Shown here one piece after another: positions 42,901 through 52,660 of a stretch of 64,000 bases of DNA. The position numbers and the translations under genes were made by a program. Position 1 is the first letter of the stretch. Each line of letters starts with the position of its first letter. The DNA is from Blasia pusilla (taxonomy: Eukaryota; Marchantiophyta; Marchantiopsida; Blasiales): NCBI GenBank assembly GCA_050084515.1, contig CM114273.1, positions 3,100,001 through 3,164,000 of the forward strand, in the 5' to 3' direction. The notes beneath the pieces are model-generated. The model made no database searches and had not been told where the DNA came from. It was given only the letters and a program-made list of their open reading frames with translations.

Positions 42901-45257
42901 CTTGAGTATTCACCGATAACATATCGCTCAAGTATTTTGAGACCTAGGATCGCGTGACGCCAAAACAACTTCGGTGGCATGATACCTTGGCGTTGATGAA
43001 TGTGGAGCTAATCCACAAGCCGGGAAGGACAATGTCATTCCAGATCGTTAAGTCGCGAGGATGAACACATGCCATCGCGACACAAGTGTTGAGAGCAATG
43101 TTCCCTAATGAAACAGACCTGGAAAGAAGGATTCGTGAAGGATACATGAAGGATGAGCAAGCGAGGGAGTACCTTGGGAAGTTAAAGCGGAGCAAGAAGG
43201 TGGCCAATCTGAGTTTGAGACACGGCTTGCTAAGGTTTAAGCAGAGCAGATCTATGTAGGCCAAGGCAAGCTACGAACCAAGGTGTTTGTGGAATGTCAT
43301 GATGGACCTTTGGCGGGACACAAAGGGGAGAAATCCACTCTTTGCTGTTTTGTCTAAGAGGTTCTTCGGCCCAACATGAAGGAAGATGTTGCTCAATATG
43401 TGAAAACATGCGGGACTGCCAGGCGAACAGCGTGTCTTATGCGAAGAAACAAGGTTTACTTCATCCTTTGCCAATCCCGGAGGGACCCTTGCAAAGCATT
43501 AGCATGGATTTCATTACGAGTCTTCCGAATCGAGGGATACAACGCTATACTTGTGATAGTTGATCGGTTTAGCAAGTTGGGGAGGTTTATGCCGGCGAGA
43601 GAGTCTGCGACGGCCTCACGCGACTTCCGACTATTCCTGGATGGTTGGTGGCGTGCACACGGATTGCCTAGGAGCATTGTGTCCGATCGGGATCCGAAGT
43701 TTACAAAGTGCCTTTTGGAAACATCTATTCAGGAGGTTCGGACCAAACTCAGCTTTAGTACGGCCTTCCATCCTCAAACGGATGGGCAAACGGAAAAAAG
43801 TAAACTTCGGTCGTAAACCAATACTTACGGAATTACGTGAGTGCGGACCAAAGAGATTGGGCCAAGTGGTTAAGTATGGCTGAGTATTGTTACAACTCGA
43901 CTAAGCATTCGCAACCGGAGAATCTCCGTTTCTTCCGGCGTATCAAAGAGAACAGAAGGGCCTCTTGACTTAGCTCTTCGAAGGGCAATACATCGACACA
44001 CACTCGTCAAGCAACGGCGGAATGTTTGTTAGTGGAAATGTAGGAACGACAAGAGCGGCGAGAGAAAGTCTCGCCAAGGCTCAACTAAGGTACGTAAAGC
44101 ATGCTAACAAAAGTCGGCGCCATGTGAGTTTCAAGTTGGGGAACAAGTGTGGTTGAGTGTTAAGAATCTCACTCTTCGAAAGAATTGTCTGCGAAATTGT
44201 CACCAAGTATCTTTGGACCGTATGTGATCAAGGCAAATCCGTTTGAGGATGTGTACACGTTGAGCCGCTAAACGAGTTCAAGATTCACCCGACTTTCCAT
44301 GTGTCATTATTGAAGAAGTATCTTCAAGACAATGCGTCGGAGCGAAGGAGGATGTTGAGACCTCAACCGGTCATCGAAATGAGGAACCGAGTTCGAGGTT
44401 GAGACTATTCTGCGTTCAGACGTAGGGCCACCAAATCAGTACTTGGTCAAGTGGAAAGGCTATCATGTGAAAGAGGCGACTTGGATTGCGGAGGCGGATC
44501 TAGAACATGCGCAAGAAGCATTGCGTGACTTCAGATGGATGCAAGAAAGGCACGTGCGTTAGTATATGGTGAAGCAATGGACATAACTTGTGACCGGAAA
44601 GCTTGGGCCGATAACCCGTTGTAACTAGAAAGGTTTAGTTGTTGCAATAAAGAAGACATGGATTTGGAGATTCGATGCTTGTATTGTAATTTTGAGTTTG
44701 GTTTGTGCAAGGCAATGAGTAGTTCTTCATATGCTTAGGATGTAAGTCAAGGAGACCAAACAATGAGTATTTGAGGTGAGAGCTTGTATTCAGATAAGGC
44801 ATCTAGATCAGGACCAAGTGTTGAAGTACTAGCATTTGGGCTCACCCTAACGTCGGCGGGGCAGATGAGTCTGTCTTGGGGTTTGTGGTGATCTCATTCA
44901 TGTTTCATGACTGAACTTAGTGACGTGCCTAGGTGGAATACAGGTGACCCAAAAGTAGTACGAGTTGGCTAGGTAGACAGGCGGTTGTTTACAAATAGTG
45001 AGTGAAGTGTTAGATTGCAGACTTAGTGAGCTTATTTTGATAGTTAGATTAGTTTGGCAGAACTAGTCTAGGCTCATCAGAAAGCAGAAGCTAATAAGTC
45101 TAAGTGCTGCAAGCGACAAACCTAAGACTTAAGCCAAAAAGAGGAATTGCGGGTTAGCTACGAGAACGCGATTCTGTGTTAAGGGGTCGGCTTCCCAGAA
45201 CTTAACATCAATAAGGTTTGCGTTGATGAGGACATCAACCTTCTAAGGAGGGGTGAG
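39916..45257 (+). pseudogene. Element C internal region, copy 1 (gag-pol, many frameshifts)
   Basis: Same order as copy 2. Gag is at about 40060-41000 and the zinc knuckle CYNCGEPGHMAKEC at 41045. The protease DTGASHSFLSP is near 41250. RT at 41740-42420 includes YRALNKVTV and an intact [19 protein letters not shown] stretch that is damaged in copy 2. RNase H is at 42715-42905, integrase at 42957-44270, and a chromodomain end at 44435-44562. The coding frames break many times, almost always by single-base gains or losses relative to copy 2. Polypurine tract at 45244-45257. Confidence 0.9.
39918..39929 (+). other. Primer-binding site, element C copy 1
   Basis: TGGTATCAGAGC, complementary to the 3' end of initiator methionine tRNA, two bases after LTR 1. 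Confidence 0.9.
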
Positions 45258-46279
45258 TGTCGCGACCCTCATAACCAAACAACACCAAATACGCGCCAAG
45301 CGAAACATCAGAACTCAAAGGAACTCACGCCGCGAGGTTTGCGCTTTGGAGAGGCGTTTGGAAGAGTCTCTTGGAAAAGTCTAAGAGACGAAACGTGGAA
45401 CAGAGTTGTGCGTTTCATGCGTTAGTGGTCGCGACCAGAAACCTAGACCAAACGCGAGCCGAGACTTGAGATGAGTTGAGTCTCGGAGGTTGGTTGCCAA
45501 AGAGGTGAGAACGATTTGGAACACGGCTAGCGTTTGGGAGAATCTGACTGTGTTTAGGACCATAACGTTGAGCTCCGAGATGCGTTTGGGACAAGTAAGG
45601 GCGCGTTGAAAGCTGATCTTGAGACGCTTCCAACGCACCAAAGATCTTAGCAAACGCATAAGTACAGGCTGAGATATTGGCCGAAAACGATTCAGAGAGC
45701 AATCGGGTTGAGGGCCAGTTGAGGCCCAGGTGTCTTTCCTAAATGTAGGGGGCCCCGGAGATCCCCAGAAGTACTAGTAAGGGGAGTACCTTCTCTGAGA
45801 TGTCTCGGGAAACGAAACCCCACTTTGGGCGCCAAACGGGCGTTTGAGGCACGGATGAAACGGGAGTTTGGCGCTGAAACCCAAACCCAAACCTGATCCA
45901 AGGGAGTGGACTTTGTACGCCACACTTGGATTCCAACCCGAGATTCACTTCGTGCGAGTCTTGGTGAGGAACTCATTGGATGTTCATCGGACAGTCGGAA
46001 CCACTAGGCGCGAGACGCCGTTTCAGGTTCCTGAACCGACCAGAAAGTCTGTCCCAAGTCTTTCGAGACTTGCCCGTGTTGGAAACCGCGAAACTAGGAA
46101 GGTTGAGCTTGAAGAGAGAGTCCGAGACGAGAACTCGGAAAGTAATCCCGCTGATTGATCCAAGACCCGACTAACCGAAGTGCGTGTTTGGATGCAGATC
46201 AGCGTTGAGAGCGTGACCTACTGAACGCACGCTTCCGCAACAAACAAGATTAACGTTCAAGGAGAGTAGGCGCACGACA
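45258..46279 (+). mobile_element. LTR 2 (shared middle LTR) of element C
   Basis: TGTCGCGACC to GCACGACA, preceded by the polypurine tract of copy 1 (AGGAGGGGTGAG) and followed by the primer site of copy 2. It therefore serves as the 3' LTR of the first unit and the 5' LTR of the second. Confidence 0.95.
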
Positions 46280-46281
46280 CG

Positions 46282-46293
46282 TGGTATCAGAGC
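46282..46293 (+). other. Primer-binding site, element C copy 2
   Basis: TGGTATCAGAGC, initiator-Met tRNA type, two bases after LTR 2. Confidence 0.9.
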
Positions 46294-46431
46294 AATTCCT
46301 TGATGAGCGTGAACTTGGGGTCGTTGAAGATCTGGACGTTTGGGGAGAACTCAAGGTAGCCGGAAGACCGCGACGCCGAGGAGGAACGCAAGAGGCGAGG
46401 AGGAGATCTGAGAAAAGGCGACGACTCGCAA

Positions 46432-47343
46432 ATGGCGACCAAGGACGAAGAACCGAGGAAACCGCGAGTCAAAGCAAAGAAGCCAAGAGACGAATCAATG
46501 ACGGACCGAGCCGGAGGTGGAATTTTGCGACTCGAAGTGCCGAGTCCCAGACATGAGGATGTTCCAACCGAAAATCTTTCCGCGGGACCTTCGGGTCCAA
46601 ACTTAAACAATCTGGCCTTTTATACCCAAATGATGGGATTGATGAAGGTGATGGCGGACCAGATGGCTGAACAGAGCAAGGTGATCTCGGAATTCAAGTC
46701 AAATGGAGCTTCTAGCTCTGGCAAGAAGCTTTGTAAGACTAATTTGCCAACGCCATTCACAGGAATGGGGCGTTCTCGGAAAGTGAGCGAGTTTCTAACG
46801 GAACTCGAACTCTATTTCGAAGCGCAAAAGGCAGATGAACAAGACAAGGTGACTGTAGCGGTCACGTTTTTGAAGGATCACGCTCTCCATTGGTGGACGG
46901 CTCACCGGAAAGAACATCTAGGTCGTGGGAAAACGTTGAGTTGGGAAGATTTCAAGGAGTTGATTGGGAACCGATTCACTCCGGAATATCAAGAGTACCG
47001 CGATGGCATGGAGGTGGTGAGGTTGCGCCAGAGTGGATCACTTGGTGCTTATGTGCGAGAGTTTAGTGCGCTCATGAGTGCACTTTCCACGGACGAACAT
47101 ACTAAAAAGGTGATCTTCCTAAGTGGGCTCAAACCGAGTGCCGAGAAGGCTCTCTTTTGTATGCCTCACATCCCAGAGACGTGCGCGGACCTCTTGAGAC
47201 TAGCCGAGCGGATTGGGGACGATGAAGTCCAACACCCGAAACCCTTTGAGACAAAAAGTTTTTCTAAGTTGAAGAATAAAGGGACATCCAAGAGGGTTTG
47301 GAATGGGGTGGTGAGCGACCACGGAGGGTCTCGCCTCAGCTAA
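46432..47343 (+). CDS. Gag of element C copy 2
   Basis: 303-residue open frame. A basic N-terminus (KPRVKAKKPRD) is followed by a linker and the retrotransposon gag domain: LCKTNLPTPFTGMGRSRKV, then FLTELELYFEAQKADEQDK, then HWWTAHRKEHLGRGKTLSW and VRLRQSGSLGAYVREFSAL. It forms the particle that packages element RNA. The frame stops just before the zinc knuckle, where a short shift separates it from the protease frame. In an intact element they would probably be one polyprotein. The start shown is the first ATG; an earlier one in the leader is possible. Confidence 0.85.
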   Translation: MATKDEEPRKPRVKAKKPRDESMTDRAGGGILRLEVPSPRHEDVPTENLSAGPSGPNLNNLAFYTQMMGLMKVMADQMAEQSKVISEFKSNGASSSGKKLCKTNLPTPFTGMGRSRKVSEFLTELELYFEAQKADEQDKVTVAVTFLKDHALHWWTAHRKEHLGRGKTLSWEDFKELIGNRFTPEYQEYRDGMEVVRLRQSGSLGAYVREFSALMSALSTDEHTKKVIFLSGLKPSAEKALFCMPHIPETCADLLRLAERIGDDEVQHPKPFETKSFSKLKNKGTSKRVWNGVVSDHGGSRLS

Positions 47344-47349
47344 AAACGA

Positions 47350-47727
47350 GTGGAACTCAACGCGAAGCCGAAGGGGCCGCCGTTTACGAAGTCAACGAAT
47401 GCCAAAGTGATTTGTTATAATTGTGGCGAACCCGGGCATATGGCTAAGGAATGTGTGAGGCCCAAGGTTAGTAAACCGAGTATGATTGCGTTTGCCGCTA
47501 AGCATTTATCGGAGGGAGATCTAGATACATCTCTACAAGTCACCAAGAGAACGCCCAATTTGGTTTACCTAGGATCCAAGATCGCTAATCGCGATGTGAT
47601 GTTGCTCGTTGATACAGGTGCTTCGCACTCATTCTTGAGTCCGAGAATCGTAAAAACGTTGGGATTGTCAACCACCAAAGCGGATGAACCCATTAGGGTA
47701 GGATTTGCGGGAGGAAAATCCCACTAG
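47350..47727 (+). CDS. Zinc knuckle and protease of element C copy 2
   Basis: 125-residue frame. A CCHC knuckle, CYNCGEPGHMAKEC, lies at residues 24-37, and a retropepsin active site, LLVDTGASHSFLSP, at about 88-101. It ends at a TAG that falls inside the protease, after GFAGGKSH. The same TAG is present in copy 1, whereas the related element D has an Arg codon there. The protease would cleave the polyprotein in the particle. Confidence 0.88.
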   Translation: MELNAKPKGPPFTKSTNAKVICYNCGEPGHMAKECVRPKVSKPSMIAFAAKHLSEGDLDTSLQVTKRTPNLVYLGSKIANRDVMLLVDTGASHSFLSPRIVKTLGLSTTKADEPIRVGFAGGKSH

Positions 47728-47754
47728 ACATCAGATCTGGTTTTAGGGCTAGTT

Positions 47755-49275
47755 GTGAGATGCGGAGTATTTGAGTTGAAGGAGAATTTTACAGTTTGCG
47801 AGATGGACGGTATCGACGGAGTCTTGGGGAACACGTTCTTGGATGCGTATGAGGTGGAACTGAGGCGGAGACCTTTGAGGTTAAGCGTCTTGGTTAACGG
47901 CAAACGGACGGACGTCAGATTGGTTCGTGAGGTGCCTAGAAAGACGGAGTTGGTGAACGCCATCACGAGGACGAAGTTTGGCGAGTTAGAGGAAGGATTC
48001 CTTTGCTTGATGAGACGAGTAGAGGATGATGCAAGCGCAAGATGCAGAGATCAGAACTCAGCTTCAAGGGAGATCCCTGAAACACTCAAGAGAGTTGTGA
48101 AAGAATTTGAAGATGTGTTGACTAAGGAGCTTCCGACTGAGTTGCCACCACATAGGGCGGTTGATCATAAGATTGAGGTGATACCAGGATCTCAACCACC
48201 TTCAAAGGCACCATATAGGTTGAATCAAGAGGAACTTGCTGAGTTGAAGAAACAGTTGGGTGAACTCCTAGAGAGGGGTTACATCCGAACGAGCAAGTCA
48301 CCTTATGGGGCGCCCGTCCTCTTTGTCAAGAAGAAGGATGGGAAGTTGAGACTCTGTGTTGATTATCGGGCGCTGAATAAAGTGACGGTAAGGAATAACT
48401 ATCCTCTACCGAGGATGGATGACCTCTTTGATCGATTGTCGGGTGCCAAGTATTTCAGCCGGATTGACCTGAAATCAGGATATTATCAGATTCGGATTGC
48501 CAAGCGGATGTAGAGAAGACCGCACTCAGAGGGACGAGATACGGTTCGTTCGAGTTTGTAGTAATGCCTTCGGTCTTTGTATGCGCCTCCGCGTTTACCA
48601 CTTTAATGAACTCCATCTTTCACAAGGAGACGGATGAGTTTGTGATCATCTATATAGATGACATACTCATCTATTCGAAAACACTAGAGGAGCACGCTCG
48701 ACATTTGAAGACGGTGTTTGAGAAACTTAGGCTTAACAAGTCGTATGCGAATGCGGATAAGAGTGAGTTCGGTTTGACGAAGATCAAGTTCTTGGGACAT
48801 GTGGTCAGTCGGATGGAGTGAGTCCAGACATGGAAAAGGTGAGCGATTGCCGAATGGGAACCGCCTTCCACGGTGAAGGGATGCGAAGGTTCATCGGAGT
48901 CTGTCGATTTTACGGACATACGTGAAGAATTTTTCAGGCATAGTGAAACCTCTCACGGATTGGACCGCAAAGTTTGCCAATACTACATGGACGAGGAAGT
49001 GGATAAAGCGTTCAATCGAGTCAAAGAGATCCTCTCGCAGAACCGATTTCAAATCGCCGGAGTTTGAACAACGTTCGAGGTGCACACGGATGCTAGTGAT
49101 TTCGCGATTGCAGGGAATGTTGGTGCAAAGAGGGAGACCAGAGTAGCATACGAAAGCAAGAAGCTGACCGACACGAAAGGAGATGGCCTACTCATGAGAA
49201 AGAGTTGTTTGCGGTGGTTCATTGCTTGAGGAAGTGGCGTCACTATTTGGGACTTCACAGGACTTGAGTATTCAC
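47755..49275 (+). pseudogene. RT and RNase H of element C copy 2
   Basis: The frame 47755-48513 starts inside the protease tail ([23 protein letters not shown]). It then enters RT with [32 protein letters not shown] and [16 protein letters not shown]. It breaks near 48505 and resumes at 48600 with the catalytic IIYIDDILIYS (about 48650) and KFLGHVV. A degraded RNase H follows to 49275, with HTDASDFA-like sequence split by single-base errors. The motifs are typical chromovirus RT. Confidence 0.88.
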
Positions 49276-49315
49276 CGATAACATATCGCTCAAGTATTTT
49301 GAGACCTAGGATCGC

Positions 49316-50644
49316 GTGACGCCAAAACAACTTCGGTGGCATGATACCTTGGCGTTGATGAATGTGGAGCTAATCCACAAGCCGGGGAAGGACAATGTCA
49401 TTCCAGATGCGTTAAGTCGCAGGGATGAACACATGCCATCGACGACACAAGTGTTGAGAGCAATGTTCCCTAATGAAACAGACCTGGAAAGAAGGATTCG
49501 TGAAGGATACATGAAGGATGAGCAAGCGAGGGAGTACCTTGGGAAGTTAAAGCGGAGCAAGAAGGTGGCCAATCTGAGTTTGAGACACGGCTTGCTAAGG
49601 TTTAAGCAGAGCAGGATCTATGTAGGCCAAGGCAAGCTACGAACCAAGGTGTTTGTGGAATGTCATGATGGACCTTTGGCGGGACACAAAGGGGAGAAAT
49701 CCACTCTTGCTGTTTTGTCTAAGAGGTTCTTCTGGCCCAACATGAAGGAAGATGTTGCTCAATATGTGAAAACATGCGGGACCTGCCAGGCGAACCGCGT
49801 GTCTTATGCGAAGAAACAAGGTTTACTTCATCCTTTGCCAATCCCGGAGGGACCCTTGCAAAGCATTAGCATGGATTTCATTACGAGTCTTCCAGAATCT
49901 GAGGGATACAACGCTATACTTGTGATAGTTGATCGGTTTAGCAAGTTGGGGAGGTTTATGCCGACGAGAGAGTCTGCGACGGCCTACGCGACTTCCCGAC
50001 TATTCCTGGATGGTTGGTGGCGTGCACACGGATTGCCTAGGAGCATTGTGTCCGATCGGGATCCGAAGTTTACCAGTGCCTTTTGGAAACATCTATTCAG
50101 GAGGTTCTGGACCAAACTCAGCTTTAGTACGGCCTTCCATCCTCAAACGGATGGGCAAACGGAAAAAGTAAACTCGGTCGTAAACCAATACTTACGGAAT
50201 TACGTGAGTGCGGACCAAAGAGATTGGGCCAAGTGGTTAAGTATGGCTGAGTATTGTTACAACTCGACTAAGCATTCTGCAACCGGAGAATCTCCGTTTC
50301 TTCTGGCGTATCAAAGAGAACCAGAAGGGCCTCTTGACTTAGCTCTTTCGAAGGGCAATACATCGACACACACTCGTCAAGCAACGGCGGAATGTTTGTT
50401 AGTGGAAATGCAGGAACGACAAGAGCGAGCGAGAGAAAGTCTCGCCAAGGCTCAACTAAGGTACGTAAAGCATGCTAACAAAAGTCGGCGCCATGTGAGT
50501 TTCCAAGTTGGGGAACAAGTGTGGTTGAGTGTTAAGAATCTCACTCTTCCGAAAGAATTGTCTGCGAAATTGTCAGCCAAGTATGCTGGACCGTATGTGA
50601 TCAAGGCAAATCCGTTTGAGGATGTGTACACGTTGAGCCGCTAA
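49316..50644 (+). CDS. Integrase of element C copy 2
   Basis: The longest intact frame in the window, 442 residues. The HHCC zinc region has HDGPLAGHKG and CGTCQ. The catalytic core has SMDFITSLP, VSDRDPKF and HPQTDGQTEKVN, giving D, D and E. The C-terminal domain contains VGEQVWLSVKNLTLP and KYAGPYVIKANPFEDVYTL, the GPY/F module of Ty3/gypsy integrases. The annotated ATG lies inside the RNase H-integrase linker. The frame ends at TAA after VYTLSR; the next conserved part and the chromodomain continue in another frame. Confidence 0.93.
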   Translation: MTPKQLRWHDTLALMNVELIHKPGKDNVIPDALSRRDEHMPSTTQVLRAMFPNETDLERRIREGYMKDEQAREYLGKLKRSKKVANLSLRHGLLRFKQSRIYVGQGKLRTKVFVECHDGPLAGHKGEKSTLAVLSKRFFWPNMKEDVAQYVKTCGTCQANRVSYAKKQGLLHPLPIPEGPLQSISMDFITSLPESEGYNAILVIVDRFSKLGRFMPTRESATAYATSRLFLDGWWRAHGLPRSIVSDRDPKFTSAFWKHLFRRFWTKLSFSTAFHPQTDGQTEKVNSVVNQYLRNYVSADQRDWAKWLSMAEYCYNSTKHSATGESPFLLAYQREPEGPLDLALSKGNTSTHTRQATAECLLVEMQERQERARESLAKAQLRYVKHANKSRRHVSFQVGEQVWLSVKNLTLPKELSAKLSAKYAGPYVIKANPFEDVYTLSR

Positions 50645-50940
50645 ACGAGTTCAAGATTCACCCGACTTTCCATGTGTCATTATTGAAGAAGTATCTTCAA
50701 GACAATGTGCGTCCGGAGCGAAGGAGGATGTTGAGACCTCAACCGGTCATCGAAATGAGGAACCGAGTTCGAGGTTGAGACTATTCTGCGTTCAGACGTA
50801 GGGCCACCAAGTACGAGTACTTGGTCAAGTGGAAAGGCTATCATGTGAAAGAGGCGACTTGGATTGCGGAGGCGGATCTAGAACATGCGCAAGAAGCATT
50901 GCGTGACTTCAGATGGATGCAAGAAAGGCACGTGCGTTAG
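50645..50940 (+). pseudogene. Integrase tail and chromodomain of element C copy 2
   Basis: In a shifted frame after 50640 the sequence reads LNEFKIHPTFHVSLLKKYL, the conserved segment following GPY/F. After a further break the chromodomain appears: KYEYLVKWKGYHVKEATWI and AEADLEHAQEALRDF, then a natural stop at 50940. The three aromatic positions (Tyr, Trp, Trp) expected of a chromodomain are present. In chromoviruses this domain is thought to guide integration to marked chromatin. Confidence 0.85.
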
Positions 50941-51634
50941 TATATGGTGAAGCAATGGACATAACTTGTGACCGGAAAGCTTGGGCCGATAACCCGTTGT
51001 AACTAGAAAGGTTTAGTTGTTGCAATAAAGAAGACATGGATTTGGAGATTCGATGCTTGTATTGTAATTTTGAGTTTGGTTTGTGCAAGGCAATGAGTAG
51101 TTCTTCATATGCTTAGGATGTAAGTCAAGGAGACCAAACAATGAGTATTTGAGGTGAGAGCTTGTATTCGGATAAGGCATCTAGATCGGGACCAAGTGTT
51201 GAAGTACTAGCATTTGGGCTCACCCTAACGTCGGGGCAGATGAGTCTGTCTTGGGGTTTGTGGTGATCTCATTCATGTTTCATGACTGAACTTAGTGCGT
51301 GCCTAGGTGGAATACTGGTGACCCAAAAGTAGTACTGAGTTGGCTAGGTAGACAAAGCGGTTGTTTACAAATAGTGAGTGAAGTGTTAGATTGCAGACTT
51401 AGTGAGCTTATTTTGATAGTTAGATTAGTTTGGTTTGAGAACTAGTCTAGGCTCATCGAAGCGCGAAGCTAATAAGTCTAAGTCCGCAAGCGACAAACCT
51501 AAGACTTAAGCCAAAAAGAGGAATTGCGGGTTAGCTACGAGAACGCGATTCTGTGTTAAGGGGTCGGCTTCCCAGAACTTAACATCAATAAGGTTTGCGT
51601 TGATGAGGACATCAACCTTCTAAGGAGGGGTGAG

Positions 51635-52655
51635 TGTCGCGACCCTCATAACCAAACAACACCAAATACGCGCAAGCGAAACATCGAACTCAAAGGAACT
51701 CACGCCGCGAGGTTGCTTTGAGAGGCGTTTGGAAGAGTCTCTTGGAAAAGTCTAAGAGACGAAACGTGGAACAGAGTTGTGCGTTTCATGCGTTAGTGGT
51801 CGCGACCAGGAAACCTAGACCAAACGCGAGCCGAGACTTGAGATGAGTTGAGTCTCGGAGGTTGGTTGCCAAAGAGGTGAGAACCAGTTTGGAACACGGC
51901 TAGCGTTTGGGAGAATCTGACTGTGTTTAGGACCATAACGTTGAGCTCCGAGATGCGTTTGGGACAAGTAAGGGCGCGTTGGAAAGCTGATCTTGAGACG
52001 CTTCCAACGCACCAAAGATCTTAGCAAACGCATAAGTACAGGCTGAGATATTGGCCGAAAACGATTCAGAGAGCAATCGGGTTGAGGGCCAGTGGAGAGG
52101 CCCAGGTGTCTTTCCTAAATGTAGGGGGCCCCCGGAGATCCCCAGAAGTACTAGTAAGGGGAGTACCTTCTCTGAGATGTCTCGGGAAACGAAACCCCAC
52201 TTTGGGCGCCAAACGGCGTTTCAGAGGCACGGGATGAAACGGGAGTTTGGCGCGGAAACCCGAAACCCAAACCTGATCCAAGGGAGTGGACTTTGTACGC
52301 CACACTTGGATTCCAACCGAGATTCACCGTGCGAGTCTTGGTGAGGAACTCATTGGATGTTCATCGACGATCGGAACCACTAGGCGCGAGACGCCGTTTC
52401 AGGTTCCTGAACCGACTAGAAAGTCTGTCCCAAGTCTTTCGAGACTTGCCCGTGTTGGAAACCGCGAAACTAGGAAGGTTGAGCTTGAAGAGAGAGTCCG
52501 AGACGAGAACTCGGAAAGTAATCCCGCTGATTGATCCAAGACCCGACTAACCGAAGTGCGTGTTTGGATGCAGATCAGCGTTGAGAGCGTGACCTACTGA
52601 ACGCACGCTTCCGCAACAAACAAGATTAACGTTCAAGGAGAGTAGGCGCACGACA
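51635..52655 (+). mobile_element. LTR 3 of element C
   Basis: TGTCGCGACC to GCACGACA, preceded by a polypurine tract (51620-51634) and followed by the target duplication CATTC and gene X coding sequence. Confidence 0.95.
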
Positions 52656-52660
52656 CATTC

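Larger units (their letters stand above)
38901..52655 (+). mobile_element. Chromovirus (Ty3/gypsy) element C, tandem form LTR-internal-LTR-internal-LTR
   Basis: 13.8 kb on the plus strand with three LTRs of about 1.02 kb and two near-identical internal regions. The outer flanks share CATTC (38896-38900 and 52656-52660), and the host reading frame of gene X resumes at once on the right, so the whole unit occupies one insertion site. Internal order is gag, zinc knuckle, protease, RT, RNase H, integrase, chromodomain. The RT, GPY/F-type C-terminus and chromodomain identify a chromovirus. Confidence 0.93.
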
